The translations under genes and the position numbers were made by a program. Positions 44,646 to 53,144 of a DNA stretch of 64,000 nucleotides are shown in pieces. Source of the stretch: Sphingomonas oligophenolica (GTDB lineage Bacteria; Pseudomonadota; Alphaproteobacteria; Sphingomonadales; Sphingomonadaceae); the NCBI RefSeq assembly GCF_006438955.1, contig NZ_RCZK01000001.1, positions 186,001 through 250,000 of the forward strand. Reading direction: 5' to 3'. Under the pieces are notes generated by a model, which saw only the letters and a program-made list of their open reading frames with translations, was not told where the DNA came from and made no database searches. The first letter of the stretch is position 1; every line of letters starts with the position of its first letter.

Positions 44646-45401
44646 TCAATGCTCGCAACCAAGATCGGTCAGATCGGCCTCGATGTCGCTCCGATCTGCC
44701 TTGATGCCAAGTGCGTCGAAATGACGCGTCATGTAAGCATCGTTGGACGTGATGCTGCGCAGCTTAGTTTTCAGATTGCCGATCGTGACGCGCAACTGAC
44801 GCCGCTCAGCAGTATCGGTCGCCAAAGGCACAAGCGTCGCCAGCTGTTCCGAGAGGTCCGAGACCTTTTCTAAATCCAACTGACGATGCGCGAGGCCATC
44901 ATACAGCGCGGCCAGGGCAAGCTGTTCCTTGAGCGGAAAGTGGCTCAATGTCTGGCTTCCGCTGGCTAAATCCCAGTTGGCCGAGTGCATCCAGAACATG
45001 ATTGCGTCGCTTGGTCTCGTCGATTTAATCGGGACCGCGGCGCCTACGGGTGCTTCCTGAGCCCAACGATCCAGCCGGTCGATCACTTTTACGGCGCAGG
45101 GAGCAATCGCCATGTTGACTTCCCACCGACCACGATCATTTGCCAGTTCACCCATTAGTGACGTGCGAACGACATCGACCGTCTCGTGCCAGTGCCACGC
45201 CTCGACGAGTTGTTCCCCCGTGAGCGCGATCAGGACGCCCAGCACGATTATCGCTACCTCGCCGAGGAACTCGCGCGAGTTATGGACCGGCTTGGGTTTG
45301 TGAATTTCCACGCTCTGATCCTCGCACTTGGGCGCTTGGGCAGGATCAGCTTCGAAAGCCGCAACCGGCGCGATTTCAGGCGATTCTCCCATGTAGCTCA
45401 T
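44646..45401 (-). CDS. Membrane protein of unknown function (sphingomonad-type)
   Basis: 251 residues. H-N-S-R-E-F-L-G-E-V-A-I-I-V-L-G-V-L-I-A-L-T-G-E-Q near residue 40-62 is a membrane helix pattern that I have seen in many hypothetical proteins of sphingomonads. The rest is soluble, Leu-rich and helical, with two or more helices around 190-215 that could form a coiled coil. No catalytic motif recognised. In the accessory islet; codon use is less GC-biased than in neighbours. Confidence 0.7.
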   Translation of the reverse strand: MSYMGESPEIAPVAAFEADPAQAPKCEDQSVEIHKPKPVHNSREFLGEVAIIVLGVLIALTGEQLVEAWHWHETVDVVRTSLMGELANDRGRWEVNMAIAPCAVKVIDRLDRWAQEAPVGAAVPIKSTRPSDAIMFWMHSANWDLASGSQTLSHFPLKEQLALAALYDGLAHRQLDLEKVSDLSEQLATLVPLATDTAERRQLRVTIGNLKTKLRSITSNDAYMTRHFDALGIKADRSDIEADLTDLGCEH

Positions 45402-45676
45402 TGGCTATACGGTTGCAGGCCACTTGCAATCCCTCAGTTAATCAGTGCCTGCTTTTGGAAGTCCATCGCGGCTCGGAGGAGGCGGCTATTGAGCGGTTGC
45501 GGTCAGGCAGCATTCCGTCCCGAAACCTGTCGGTCTGCATCCAGTCTCGCCTGATAGACAGACGGAGCGGGAATGGCGAGTAAGGGGTGGAAAGCTTCAC
45601 TTCCGCTTCCTGGAAATTGCCGGTTTCATCACAACCGTGCCGGTGTAGGCTAGGCATGTTCGGGGAGATGGCAAAA

Positions 45677-46282
45677 ATGGGCACGATCAACAAGGAACGG
45701 TTCGTACTTTTCAGCGACGGAGTGTTTGCAATCATACTCACGCTGCTCGTGCTCGACCTGAAGGTCCCCGAAAGTCTCGGTTTGGCGGGACTCAGAACCG
45801 CAACGCCTGGCCTGTTGGTGCACGCAGGAGCCTTTTTCGTAATCGGTATGGCGTGGATCACTCATCATCATTTCCTCGAGCATGTGGAGCGGATCGGCAG
45901 CAACATGCTCGGATACAATCTGCTAGTCCTCTTTTGGATCACACTGGTTCCCTTTGGCGCGCGCACGGCAGCGGAACATCCCTATGACGGCCTGGGTGCC
46001 GCGATCATGGTGGCCAGCATCGCGCTCAATTTGGCAAGCCTCTTGTTGATGGCTTGGTTTGGCGATTATGAGTCAGTTACTCACGACCCGATCATGCAAC
46101 CATTAAGAAGGCGCCGCGGGCGCTATTTTCTCGCCTATCTCGCAATCGCCCTGATCGTCACGATGCTTTGCTTCGACTCCCCATGGTTTGGTTATGGATT
46201 CCTGATGTGGGGTGCCAGCGTTCTTTGGGTTGCTCCTCCGAGCGTAGTCCATGCGCGGCTAGTGGCGGAGGAAAACGGTTAA
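45677..46282 (+). CDS. TMEM175-family potassium channel-like protein (DUF1211)
   Basis: 201 residues with about six hydrophobic helices. The signature R-F-V-L-F-S-D-G-V-F-A-I-I-L-T-L-L near residue 8 is that of TMEM175, a K+ channel in lysosomes and bacteria; bacterial members form tetramers. The start at 45677 has GGGGAG 9 bases upstream; an open frame runs back to 45587. No neighbour suggests a specific role. Confidence 0.85.
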   Translation: MGTINKERFVLFSDGVFAIILTLLVLDLKVPESLGLAGLRTATPGLLVHAGAFFVIGMAWITHHHFLEHVERIGSNMLGYNLLVLFWITLVPFGARTAAEHPYDGLGAAIMVASIALNLASLLLMAWFGDYESVTHDPIMQPLRRRRGRYFLAYLAIALIVTMLCFDSPWFGYGFLMWGASVLWVAPPSVVHARLVAEENG

Positions 46283-46697
46283 AGGCCCAAGTGCAGATCG
46301 TCCACACAAGGGTCAGGAGCCGAAAGTCCGCTTATCGTGCAGCTAGCTTTGCAAGCAGACCGTCCGGAACCGGCCCAACTCTCGCCGAAGAGCAATTGCT
46401 CAGCGAACGGCAGGTTTCAGGAAACCGAGAATTTGTGCTGGACGGCCGAGATTGGGCGCTTGCCGCCCGGCAGTTTCTCGACGTAAAACCTGCAAGTGGT
46501 CTTTTAGACGAGTCGCGTTGATTAGGAGCGCCGCAACGGAGATGTGTGGGTGGAAAGGAGACATGTGCCCGTCTTGGGCGGTCAATTGCTGCCGAATAGC
46601 TTCCCACTGTCCAACCGGGCATGGCTTGTTTTTTCTGGTGATAATGTCCGATGGGTGATTAAACTTATCGTGTTGTAGCCTGAATAAGGGGAAAGAA
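46283..46697. other. Gene-less stretch with a repeat copy
   Basis: About 415 bases with no credible gene. Copy A of the dispersed repeat is at 46401-46474. The open frames here follow the repeat and have no start signals. Confidence 0.6.
46401..46474 (+). repeat. Dispersed degenerate repeat, copy A
   Basis: Contains GCGAACGGCAGGTTTC, AGGAAACCGAGAATTT, ACGGCCGAGATTGG and GCGCTTGCCGCCCGG in order. Blocks such as GGTTTC-N2-AAACCGA and ATTGGG-CGCTT-GCCCGG recur at 47176-47239, and the first block recurs at 47345. Confidence 0.6.
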
Positions 46698-47103
46698 ATG
46701 GCGATCGATTATGAGGCTCAGGCACGTGCGGAAGTGGCTGCGATGGAGGCGGACTGGCAGAAAGCTTGGCTGGCCTCTGATCCCGCTCGCATAACTTCGT
46801 TTTTTGCCGAAGACGGAATTGCGATGTTCACTGGCCTTACAATCCGGGGCAGAGAAAACATTCTGGCGTTAGTCGAGGCCTACTGTTCGGACCCGGCATT
46901 CTCTCTGAAGTTCGGCGTAGAGCGCCTCGATATGGCCCGATCATGCGATTTAGCGGTGATGGTTGGCACGTTCGTGACGCAACACCGACCCCGAAACATC
47001 GGAAATTATTACAACGACTGGCGCAACTACAGCCACATATGCCAAGGAGAGTGATGGGCAATGGCGCTGCCGACTAGACGTGGGTGTTCCCGCTGCCGCC
47101 TGA
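46698..47103 (+). pseudogene. DUF4440/SnoaL-like gene with a frameshift
   Basis: The first 95 codons read MAIDYEAQARAEVAAM and continue through F-F-A-E-D-G-I-A-M-F-T and L-A-V-M-V-G-T-F-V-T-Q, a nuclear transport factor 2-like (ketosteroid isomerase-like) fold. The frame then runs through an unlike tail to a stop at 47054. In the +1 frame from about 46984 the sequence reads T-D-P-E-T-S-E and then A-K-E-S-D-G-Q-W-R-C-R-L-D-V-G-V-P-A-A, the normal family ending, stopping at 47103. A single-base indel near 46983 explains both. It is either a pseudogene or a sequencing slip. Confidence 0.7.
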
Positions 47104-47175
47104 TCACGAGATAAGCTGAAGAGCGTGGACATTGGGAATTAGGTCGAGAGAAAGCGCTTCGAAAATATCGGCTTT

Positions 47176-47239
47176 CGGTGGGTTTCGGCAAACCGAAAAT
47201 TCGCGCTGACCTGCTGGTATTGGGGCGCTTCCTGCCCGG
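47176..47239 (+). repeat. Dispersed degenerate repeat, copy B
   Basis: GGTGGGTTTCGGCAAACCGA then AAATTCGCGCTGACC and ATTGGGGCGCTTCC, ending TGCCCGG. It aligns with copy A over about 60 bases with scattered mismatches, same orientation, about 770 bases downstream. Confidence 0.6.
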
Positions 47240-47344
47240 TCGATTCTGAACAAGCGGACCGGCAGCTATCTATGCCTCGCCGCCTAAAAGCGGTCCGACG
47301 GGAAAGTCCCCAGGTGCGGACCTTCATGGGGCATGGCGGCGAGC

Positions 47345-47425
47345 CTGAGCGAACGGCAGGTTTTAGGGACGCCGATCGGCGGGTTGAATGGCGACAACTG
47401 GGCGGAAGCCGCCTCTATGAATGTA
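47345..47425 (+). repeat. Dispersed degenerate repeat, copy C
   Basis: Shares GAGCGAACGGCAGGTTTT with copy A and then becomes less similar; a later AACTGGGCGGAAGCCGCC piece aligns with ATTGGGCGC...GCCGCC. More decayed than A and B. Confidence 0.45.
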
Positions 47426-47557
47426 GGAAAATAGCTGCCAGACCGATCAGATGCTGACTTTGACGCGTCTCTCTCCGATCGCCTCGCCCCAGGCGCCCGG
47501 CCCGGCCCGGACGAACCCGCGCGACGCTCTCCACTTTGTCCACTTCACCCGTCGTCG

Positions 47558-49153
47558 ATGACCGCGACCAGCGACATCCTCATCATCGGTTCGGGCGCCG
47601 CGGGACTCACCGCCGCGCTCAACCTCGCCGATCGGTTCAGCGTGACCGTGCTCGCCAAGGGCGCGCTCAACGAAGGGTCGACCGCCTGGGCGCAGGGCGG
47701 GATCGCCGCGGTGCTCGAACCCGGCGATACGTTCGAAAGCCATATCGAGGATACGATGATCGCGGGCGCAGGGTTGAACGACCGCGCGATTGTCGAATTC
47801 GTCATCGAAAACGCCCCCGCCGCGATCCACCGGCTCGAAGAGCTCGGCGTGCCGTTCGCTACGGAGGGCGCCGACGGTCAGGGCGCGCTCCACCTGACCC
47901 GCGAAGGCGGCCATTCGCACCGCCGCATCGTCCATGTCGCCGACGCCACCGGCTGGGCGGTACAGGAGGCGTTGCAGCGCGCCGCCGAGGCGCATCCCAA
48001 CATCACCCTCGTCCCCGATCAGGTCGCGATCGATCTCGCCACCAGCCGCCACGAGGAACGCTATTCGGGCGCGGGCAACGTCTGGGGGGTCTATGCGGTC
48101 GACAAGCCGAGCGGGCGCGTCAGCCTGTTCACCGCGCGCGCGACGATCCTCGCGACCGGGGGCGCTGGGCGGACCTATTTGTTCTCGACTGCGCCGCGCG
48201 GCGCGACCGGCGACGGGATCGCGATGGCATGGCGCGCAGGCTGCCGCGTCTCCAACATGGAGATGATGCAGTTCCACCCGACCTGCCTCTACAATCTCGA
48301 GGTCAAGAATTTCCTGATCACCGAGGCGGTCCGCGGCGAGGGCGGGCATCTCATCAATCCCTCGACCGGCAAGCGCTTCATGGCGGATTACGATCCCGAA
48401 CGGCTCGAACTCGCGCCGCGCGATATCGTCGCGCGCGCGATCGATGCCGAGATCAAGCGCGACGGGCTCGATTATGTCCATCTCGATATCAGCCACCTGC
48501 CCGCCGATTTCGTCCGCGGGCATTTCCCCAACATCTATGAAAAATTGCTCGGGCTCGGCATCGACATGACGACCGGGCCGATCCCGGTGGTCCCCGCGCA
48601 GCATTACACCTGCGGCGGGATCGTCATCGATCGCGACGGCCGCACCGACCTGCCCGGGCTCTATGCCGCGGGCGAATGCACCGAAAGCGGGCTTCATGGC
48701 GCCAACCGGCTCGCGTCCAACTCGTTGCTCGAATGCTTCGTGTTCGGCGAGGCGGCGGCGAAGAGCATCGCCGCGCGCTGGGACGACCTACCCGCCGTAC
48801 CGACGATCCGTGCATGGGATGAAAGCCGCGTCGCCGATTCGGACGAGGAAGTCGTGATCCAGCAGAACTGGACCGAGATCCGCCGCTTCATGTGGAACTA
48901 CGTCGGGATCGTCCGCACCACCAAGCGGCTCGAACGCGCGCAGCACCGGATCCGGATGCTGACCGACGAGGTCAACGATTATTACGGCCATTTCCGCGTG
49001 ACCCCCGACCTGATCGAGCTGCGCAACCTGCTCGCGACCGCCGACCTGATCGTCCGCAGCGCGCTCCACCGCCACGAAAGTCGCGGGCTGCACTTCACGC
49101 TCGATTATCCCGCCACGCTCCCCGACGCGGTCGACACCGTGCTGGTGCCCTGA
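47558..49153 (+). CDS. nadB: L-aspartate oxidase
   Basis: 531 residues, FAD enzyme that makes iminoaspartate for NAD synthesis. Seen: G-S-G-A-A-G-L-T-A dinucleotide loop near residue 11, S-T-A-W-A-Q-G-G-I flavin segment near 45, and an active-site Arg region (G-G-H-S-H-R-R). The partner genes nadA and nadC are not adjacent. Starts at ATG 47558. Confidence 0.95.
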   Translation: MTATSDILIIGSGAAGLTAALNLADRFSVTVLAKGALNEGSTAWAQGGIAAVLEPGDTFESHIEDTMIAGAGLNDRAIVEFVIENAPAAIHRLEELGVPFATEGADGQGALHLTREGGHSHRRIVHVADATGWAVQEALQRAAEAHPNITLVPDQVAIDLATSRHEERYSGAGNVWGVYAVDKPSGRVSLFTARATILATGGAGRTYLFSTAPRGATGDGIAMAWRAGCRVSNMEMMQFHPTCLYNLEVKNFLITEAVRGEGGHLINPSTGKRFMADYDPERLELAPRDIVARAIDAEIKRDGLDYVHLDISHLPADFVRGHFPNIYEKLLGLGIDMTTGPIPVVPAQHYTCGGIVIDRDGRTDLPGLYAAGECTESGLHGANRLASNSLLECFVFGEAAAKSIAARWDDLPAVPTIRAWDESRVADSDEEVVIQQNWTEIRRFMWNYVGIVRTTKRLERAQHRIRMLTDEVNDYYGHFRVTPDLIELRNLLATADLIVRSALHRHESRGLHFTLDYPATLPDAVDTVLVP

Positions 49154-49328
49154 CCATCCCCGCGGGGGTGGGATGCAGGTCGACATCGCAGCCAAACGGA
49201 GTGCGACCGGCCCGGAACGAGCGCGACCGGAGCGACCGGCCGCAAGCGCGACGGCGTGTTCGCGCGTTGATCGAAGCAATGAGTCTGGATCTGCCGGTCC
49301 CCTGGCCCCGACCGCCGCCGGGGGTGTG
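49154..49328. other. Short gap after nadB
   Basis: About 175 bases between the convergent nadB and phosphomannomutase genes. An imperfect inverted pair, ATCCCCGCGGGGGTGGGAT near 49156, may form a terminator hairpin; no U-tract follows. Confidence 0.4.
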
Positions 49329-50702
49329 TTAAGCGGGTAGGCCTCGAAACACGTTCGAGGCCGCGAGCTGCGCATCGACCGCCGCGAGCAGGCGGTCGAG
49401 CCCCGCCTGGTCGCGTGCCTCTGCGCGGACAGTGAGCGCGGCCTGCGTGTTCGAGGCGCGCAGCAGCCACCAGCCGTCGGCGGTGGTGACGCGCGCGCCA
49501 TCGGTGCGGTCGACCTGCGCGGCAGCGTCAGCGAGCCGTGCGAGCACCTCGGCGACGACCGCGGTCTTGCAATCCTCGGCAACCGCGAAGCGCAGTTCGG
49601 TGGTGCTGACATAGGCGGGCAGCGCATCGCGCAGCTCGGCGAGCGAGTGTCCCGACAGATGCAGCGCGCGGATCAGCTGGATCGCCGCATAATGCGCGTC
49701 GTCGACGCCGTAGAGATCGGCGAAGAAGATGTGGCCCGACATCTCGCCTCCGAGCGGGGCGCCGGTCTCGCGCAGCTTCTGCTTCATCAGGCTGTGGCCG
49801 CTTTTCCACATCAGTGGCACGCCGCCGAGCGCGGTGATGCGATCGAACAGCGCCTGGCTCGCCTTGACGTCGCCGATGATCGTCGCGCCGGGATGCGCGG
49901 CGAGGACAGGTTGCGCCAGAATGGACAGAAGCTGATCCGCCCAGATCACCCGGCCTTGCGCGTCGATTGCACCGATCCGGTCGCCATCGCCATCGAAAGC
50001 CACACCGAAATCGAGCTTTTTCTCGGCGACGACGCGCTTCAGGTCGGCCAGATTCTCTTCTATCGTGGGATCGGGATGATGATGGGGAAATTCGCCGTCG
50101 ACATGGGCATGGAGCACATGATGCTCACCCGGCAGCAGCTTCACCAATTGCTCGACGACCGGGCCGCTCGCGCCGTTGCCGCAATCCCACGCCACCCGAT
50201 AGGTGCCACCAGTATAGCCCGCCATCAGCCGCGCGACATAGGCGTCGCGCACGTCGGCGTCGGTGACCGATCCTGCCCCCTCAGCCCAGCCGCCGGTCGC
50301 GGCAAGTTCCGCCAGGCGTTTGATGTCGTCGCCGAAAAACGAGCGATGGTGGAGTATCAGCTTGAAGCCATTGTCATCGCGGGGATTGTGGCTGCCGGTT
50401 ACCTGGATGCCGCCATCCACTTCTAGATGCGCCTCGGCATAATAGAGCATCGGGGTCGGCCCCATCCCGATCCGCACGACGTCGACGCCCGAGGCGACGA
50501 GTCCCTCGACCAGCGCCGCTTCGAGCAGGGGCGAGGTCAGCCGACCATCGTAGCCCACTGCGATCCGCGTGCCCCCGGCCTGGCGGACCCGCGTCGCGAA
50601 GCAGCGGCCGAGCGCATGCGCGTCGGCGGCGGACAGGTTGATCCCCACCGTGCCCCGGACGTCGTATTCGCGCAAAATCGCGGGATCGAACCGGTGGGTC
50701 AT
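49329..50702 (-). CDS. Phosphomannomutase/phosphoglucomutase
   Basis: 457 residues, alpha-D-phosphohexomutase family (PgmG type). Catalytic Ser in T-G-S-H-N-P at residue 104; metal loop D-G-D-G-D-R near 242; sugar loop G-G-E-M-S-G-H near 325. Interconverts hexose 1- and 6-phosphates for exopolysaccharide, lipopolysaccharide or glycosphingolipid precursors. The ATG overlaps the DnaJ-like stop (ATGA), so it is coupled to mipZ. Confidence 0.94.
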   Translation of the reverse strand: MTHRFDPAILREYDVRGTVGINLSAADAHALGRCFATRVRQAGGTRIAVGYDGRLTSPLLEAALVEGLVASGVDVVRIGMGPTPMLYYAEAHLEVDGGIQVTGSHNPRDDNGFKLILHHRSFFGDDIKRLAELAATGGWAEGAGSVTDADVRDAYVARLMAGYTGGTYRVAWDCGNGASGPVVEQLVKLLPGEHHVLHAHVDGEFPHHHPDPTIEENLADLKRVVAEKKLDFGVAFDGDGDRIGAIDAQGRVIWADQLLSILAQPVLAAHPGATIIGDVKASQALFDRITALGGVPLMWKSGHSLMKQKLRETGAPLGGEMSGHIFFADLYGVDDAHYAAIQLIRALHLSGHSLAELRDALPAYVSTTELRFAVAEDCKTAVVAEVLARLADAAAQVDRTDGARVTTADGWWLLRASNTQAALTVRAEARDQAGLDRLLAAVDAQLAASNVFRGLPA

Positions 50703-50956
50703 CGCCCCTTCAGCAGCAGATCGCGCGCGGCGTTGACGCGGCGCGCCAGGTCGACCGAGCCCCCGCGGTCGGGATGGACCTGCGCGGCGAGGCGGCGGTG
50801 CGCGGCATGAATGGCATCGGCGTCGGCACCTTCGGTCACCCCCAGGATCTCGCGTGCCTCCGCCTCGGTCGCGACCGGCAGCCGCTTAGCCTTCTTCGGC
50901 TTGAGATAGGTCCAGGCGAGCAAGATGCACGCAATCGCGATGAGCCAATGGATCAT
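50699..50956 (-). CDS. Membrane-anchored J-domain protein
   Basis: 85 residues: an N-terminal membrane helix (I-A-C-I-L-L-A-W-T-Y-L, about 5-17), then a J domain with H-P-D at about residue 66, which stimulates DnaK-type chaperones. Similar DnaJ-like membrane proteins sit next to mipZ or pgm in related bacteria. Overlaps mipZ and pgm by ATGA on either side. Confidence 0.85.
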   Translation of the reverse strand: MIHWLIAIACILLAWTYLKPKKAKRLPVATEAEAREILGVTEGADADAIHAAHRRLAAQVHPDRGGSVDLARRVNAARDLLLKGR

Positions 50957-51756
50957 GCGACGAGGTGCAGTGCGGGTTCGGGCAGCTGGAGCGCGGCCAT
51001 CATTTCGCGCAGTTCCTGCCGCGCGGCGACGTGGCTGAGGCCCATCGACCCGAATTCCTTCGAATCGATCATCGTGAGGCCGGCGGGGAACAGCTCGCGA
51101 TAGATCACGCGCTCGCCGAGCCCGGGGATGATGCGAAAGCCGACGCGCTTGGCGAGCTGGGTCAGCGCTTCGGAGACGCGGCGCATGTTGCGCGCCTCGA
51201 TATGCTGGAGGCGGTTGCGCAGCACGACCCAGTCGATCTGCGTCCCGTCGGCGCGCGCGCGCTGCTTGCGCGCGTCCCAGATCAGTTCGGAATAGAAGCT
51301 GGGGCGCGTCACCTTGTAGGTTTCGGCGTCGACCTGGCCGATCAGGTCGAAATCGACGAAGCTGTCGTTCATCGGGGTCACCAGCGTGTTCGACATTGCC
51401 GCTGCGGTGCGCGCGAACGGGTCGTCGCGCCCGGGGGTGTCGACGACGAGATAATCCGCATCCGCCGACAGCTCGGCCCATAGCCGCTCGAACGCTGCCT
51501 CGGTCTGGTCGGTCAGCGTCGCATGGACCGGCATCGGCAGATCGCTGCCGGTGCGCCGCGCGGTCGCCGCGCGGTTGTCGAGATAGCGCCCGACGGTACG
51601 CTGGCGATGATCGAGATCGAGGCAGGCCACGCGCGCGCCCTTCGCCGCGAGCGCGATCGCGACATGGACCGCGGTGGTCGACTTGCCGGTGCCGCCCTTT
51701 TCGTTGGCGAAGACGATAACGTGAGGAGAAGGGGGAACATGGGGCCCATGGGGCAA
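50953..51756 (-). CDS. mipZ: Division-plane positioning ATPase MipZ
   Basis: 267 residues, ParA/MinD superfamily. Deviant Walker A K-G-G-T-G-K-S-T near residue 20; V-V-D-T-P-G-R-D-D Walker B region near 105. In Caulobacter, MipZ forms a gradient from ParB poles and inhibits FtsZ polymerisation so that division occurs at mid-cell. The best start is TTG 51756, with AGAGGA just upstream; an in-frame TTG at 51777 is the alternative. Confidence 0.9.
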   Translation of the reverse strand: MPHGPHVPPSPHVIVFANEKGGTGKSTTAVHVAIALAAKGARVACLDLDHRQRTVGRYLDNRAATARRTGSDLPMPVHATLTDQTEAAFERLWAELSADADYLVVDTPGRDDPFARTAAAMSNTLVTPMNDSFVDFDLIGQVDAETYKVTRPSFYSELIWDARKQRARADGTQIDWVVLRNRLQHIEARNMRRVSEALTQLAKRVGFRIIPGLGERVIYRELFPAGLTMIDSKEFGSMGLSHVAARQELREMMAALQLPEPALHLVA

Positions 51757-51840
51757 GACGGTTTCCTCTTGGCGCAATTCGGTTGATCGGTGTTCGCCGC
51801 CTCCATAGAAGCCGCGCGCTCATTGTTCGAGGGGTTTGAG

Positions 51841-52683
51841 GTGGACACGGTCCGGGAAATTGGCGCGTTGCGGGACGCGGTGGCGGCGTTGCGCGACGAC
51901 GGGGCGGCGATCGCGCTGGTCCCGACGATGGGGGCGCTCCACGACGGCCATGTCGCGCTGGTCGAGGCGGCGCGACGCCCCGGCGTGTGCATCGTCGCAT
52001 CGATCTTCGTCAATCCGCGGCAGTTCGGCGCGAACGAGGATCTCGCGCGCTATCCGCGGCGCGAACAGGCGGACCTCAGGATGCTGACCGAGGCGGGGTG
52101 CGACCTGGTCTGGATGCCGTCGGTCGAGACGATGTATCCCGACGGCTTCGCGACCAATATCAGCGTCGGCGGGGTCAGCGAGACGTTCGACGGTGTCGCG
52201 CGGCCCGGGCATTTCGACGGCGTCGCGACGGTGGTCACCAAACTCTTCAACCAGGTCCGCCCCGACATCGCCTATTTCGGCGAGAAGGATTTCCAGCAGC
52301 TCGCGGTGATCCGGCGGATGGCGATCGATCTCGACCTGGGGATCGACATCGTCGGCGTGCCGACCCAGCGCGACGACGACGGGCTCGCGCTGTCGTCGCG
52401 CAACGTCTATCTCGACGTGCACGAGCGCGCGAAGGCGACGGCCCTGCCGCGGGCGCTGGGCATTGCGGCGCGGAGCATCGCGCGCGGCGACGACGCCGAG
52501 GATGCGCTGGTCGAGGCGCGCGCGACGCTGAACGCGGCGGGGTTCGACATCGACTATGTCGCTCTCGCCGACGCCGAGACGCTGGCGGCAAACCCCGCGG
52601 CGGATCGCCCCCGGCGGCTGCTGGCGGCGGCGCGGATGGGGGCGACGCGGCTGATCGACAATATCGCGATCCAGGATGACTAA
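51841..52683 (+). CDS. panC: Pantothenate synthetase
   Basis: 280 residues; joins pantoate and beta-alanine. Seen: P-T-M-G-A-L-H-D-G-H (HIGH-type site) near 30, F-V-N-P-R-Q-F-G near 62, and Y-F-G-E-K-D-F-Q-Q near 145. A GTG at 51841 is the best start because GAGGGGTTTGAG precedes it and the length then matches relatives; an upstream GTG at 51790 adds 17 unlike residues. Divergent from mipZ. Confidence 0.95.
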   Translation: MDTVREIGALRDAVAALRDDGAAIALVPTMGALHDGHVALVEAARRPGVCIVASIFVNPRQFGANEDLARYPRREQADLRMLTEAGCDLVWMPSVETMYPDGFATNISVGGVSETFDGVARPGHFDGVATVVTKLFNQVRPDIAYFGEKDFQQLAVIRRMAIDLDLGIDIVGVPTQRDDDGLALSSRNVYLDVHERAKATALPRALGIAARSIARGDDAEDALVEARATLNAAGFDIDYVALADAETLAANPAADRPRRLLAAARMGATRLIDNIAIQDD

Positions 52684-52750
52684 TTCGCGTTAACCATTTG
52701 GTGACACGAATCGAGGCAGGCTGATCCCCAGGGCAATAAGGGGTCCAACC

Positions 52751-53047
52751 ATGGGTAGCAGTCTCAAGCGTGCGCAGTTCCTGATCGACAGCCGGATGCG
52801 CGACGCCGTGCGCGGCGATCCGGATGCGCTATACGATCTGGGTGTGTGTTATTCGACCGGGACGTCGGGGGTCGGGATCGACCTGATCGAGGCGCACAAG
52901 TTCTTCAATCTTGCCGCGGTATCCGGGCTCGATTGTGCGGCGGATGCACGCTCGGACATCGCCGAGGAGATGACGGCACGCGAAATCGCGACCGCCCAGG
53001 CCGCGGCACGTGCGTGGCTGGGATCGATGCAGCGCCGCGCGGCGTAA
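52751..53047 (+). CDS. Sel1-like repeat protein
   Basis: 98 residues with one Sel1/TPR-like unit: A-L-Y-D-L-G-V-C-Y-S-T-G, then E-A-H-K-F-F-N-L-A-A. Small proteins of this kind are widespread in sphingomonads; binding role unknown. The ATG at 52751 has AAGGGG upstream. Confidence 0.7.
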   Translation: MGSSLKRAQFLIDSRMRDAVRGDPDALYDLGVCYSTGTSGVGIDLIEAHKFFNLAAVSGLDCAADARSDIAEEMTAREIATAQAAARAWLGSMQRRAA

Positions 53048-53144
53048 CCCCCGCCGTCGCAACGATCGGGGCGGACGCCGAACCCCGCGCTGCCCGCGCG
53101 GTGCCGATCACGTCAGGTCTTGCCCAAGCGACGCAGGCGGCGCG

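Larger units (their letters stand above)
47104..47557. other. Gene-less stretch with repeat copies
   Basis: About 454 bases between the DUF4440 remnant and nadB with no credible gene. Repeat copies B (47176-47239) and C (47345-47425) lie here; the final 100 bases should hold the nadB promoter. Confidence 0.6.

Noticed and set aside
46332..46622. Minus-strand open frame of 96 codons in the islet
   Set aside because: It covers the dispersed repeat, has no ribosome site and no family resemblance.
44312..47425. A CRISPR array made by the repeats of the islet
   Set aside because: The copies are few, degenerate, irregularly spaced and in two orientations, with no cas genes.
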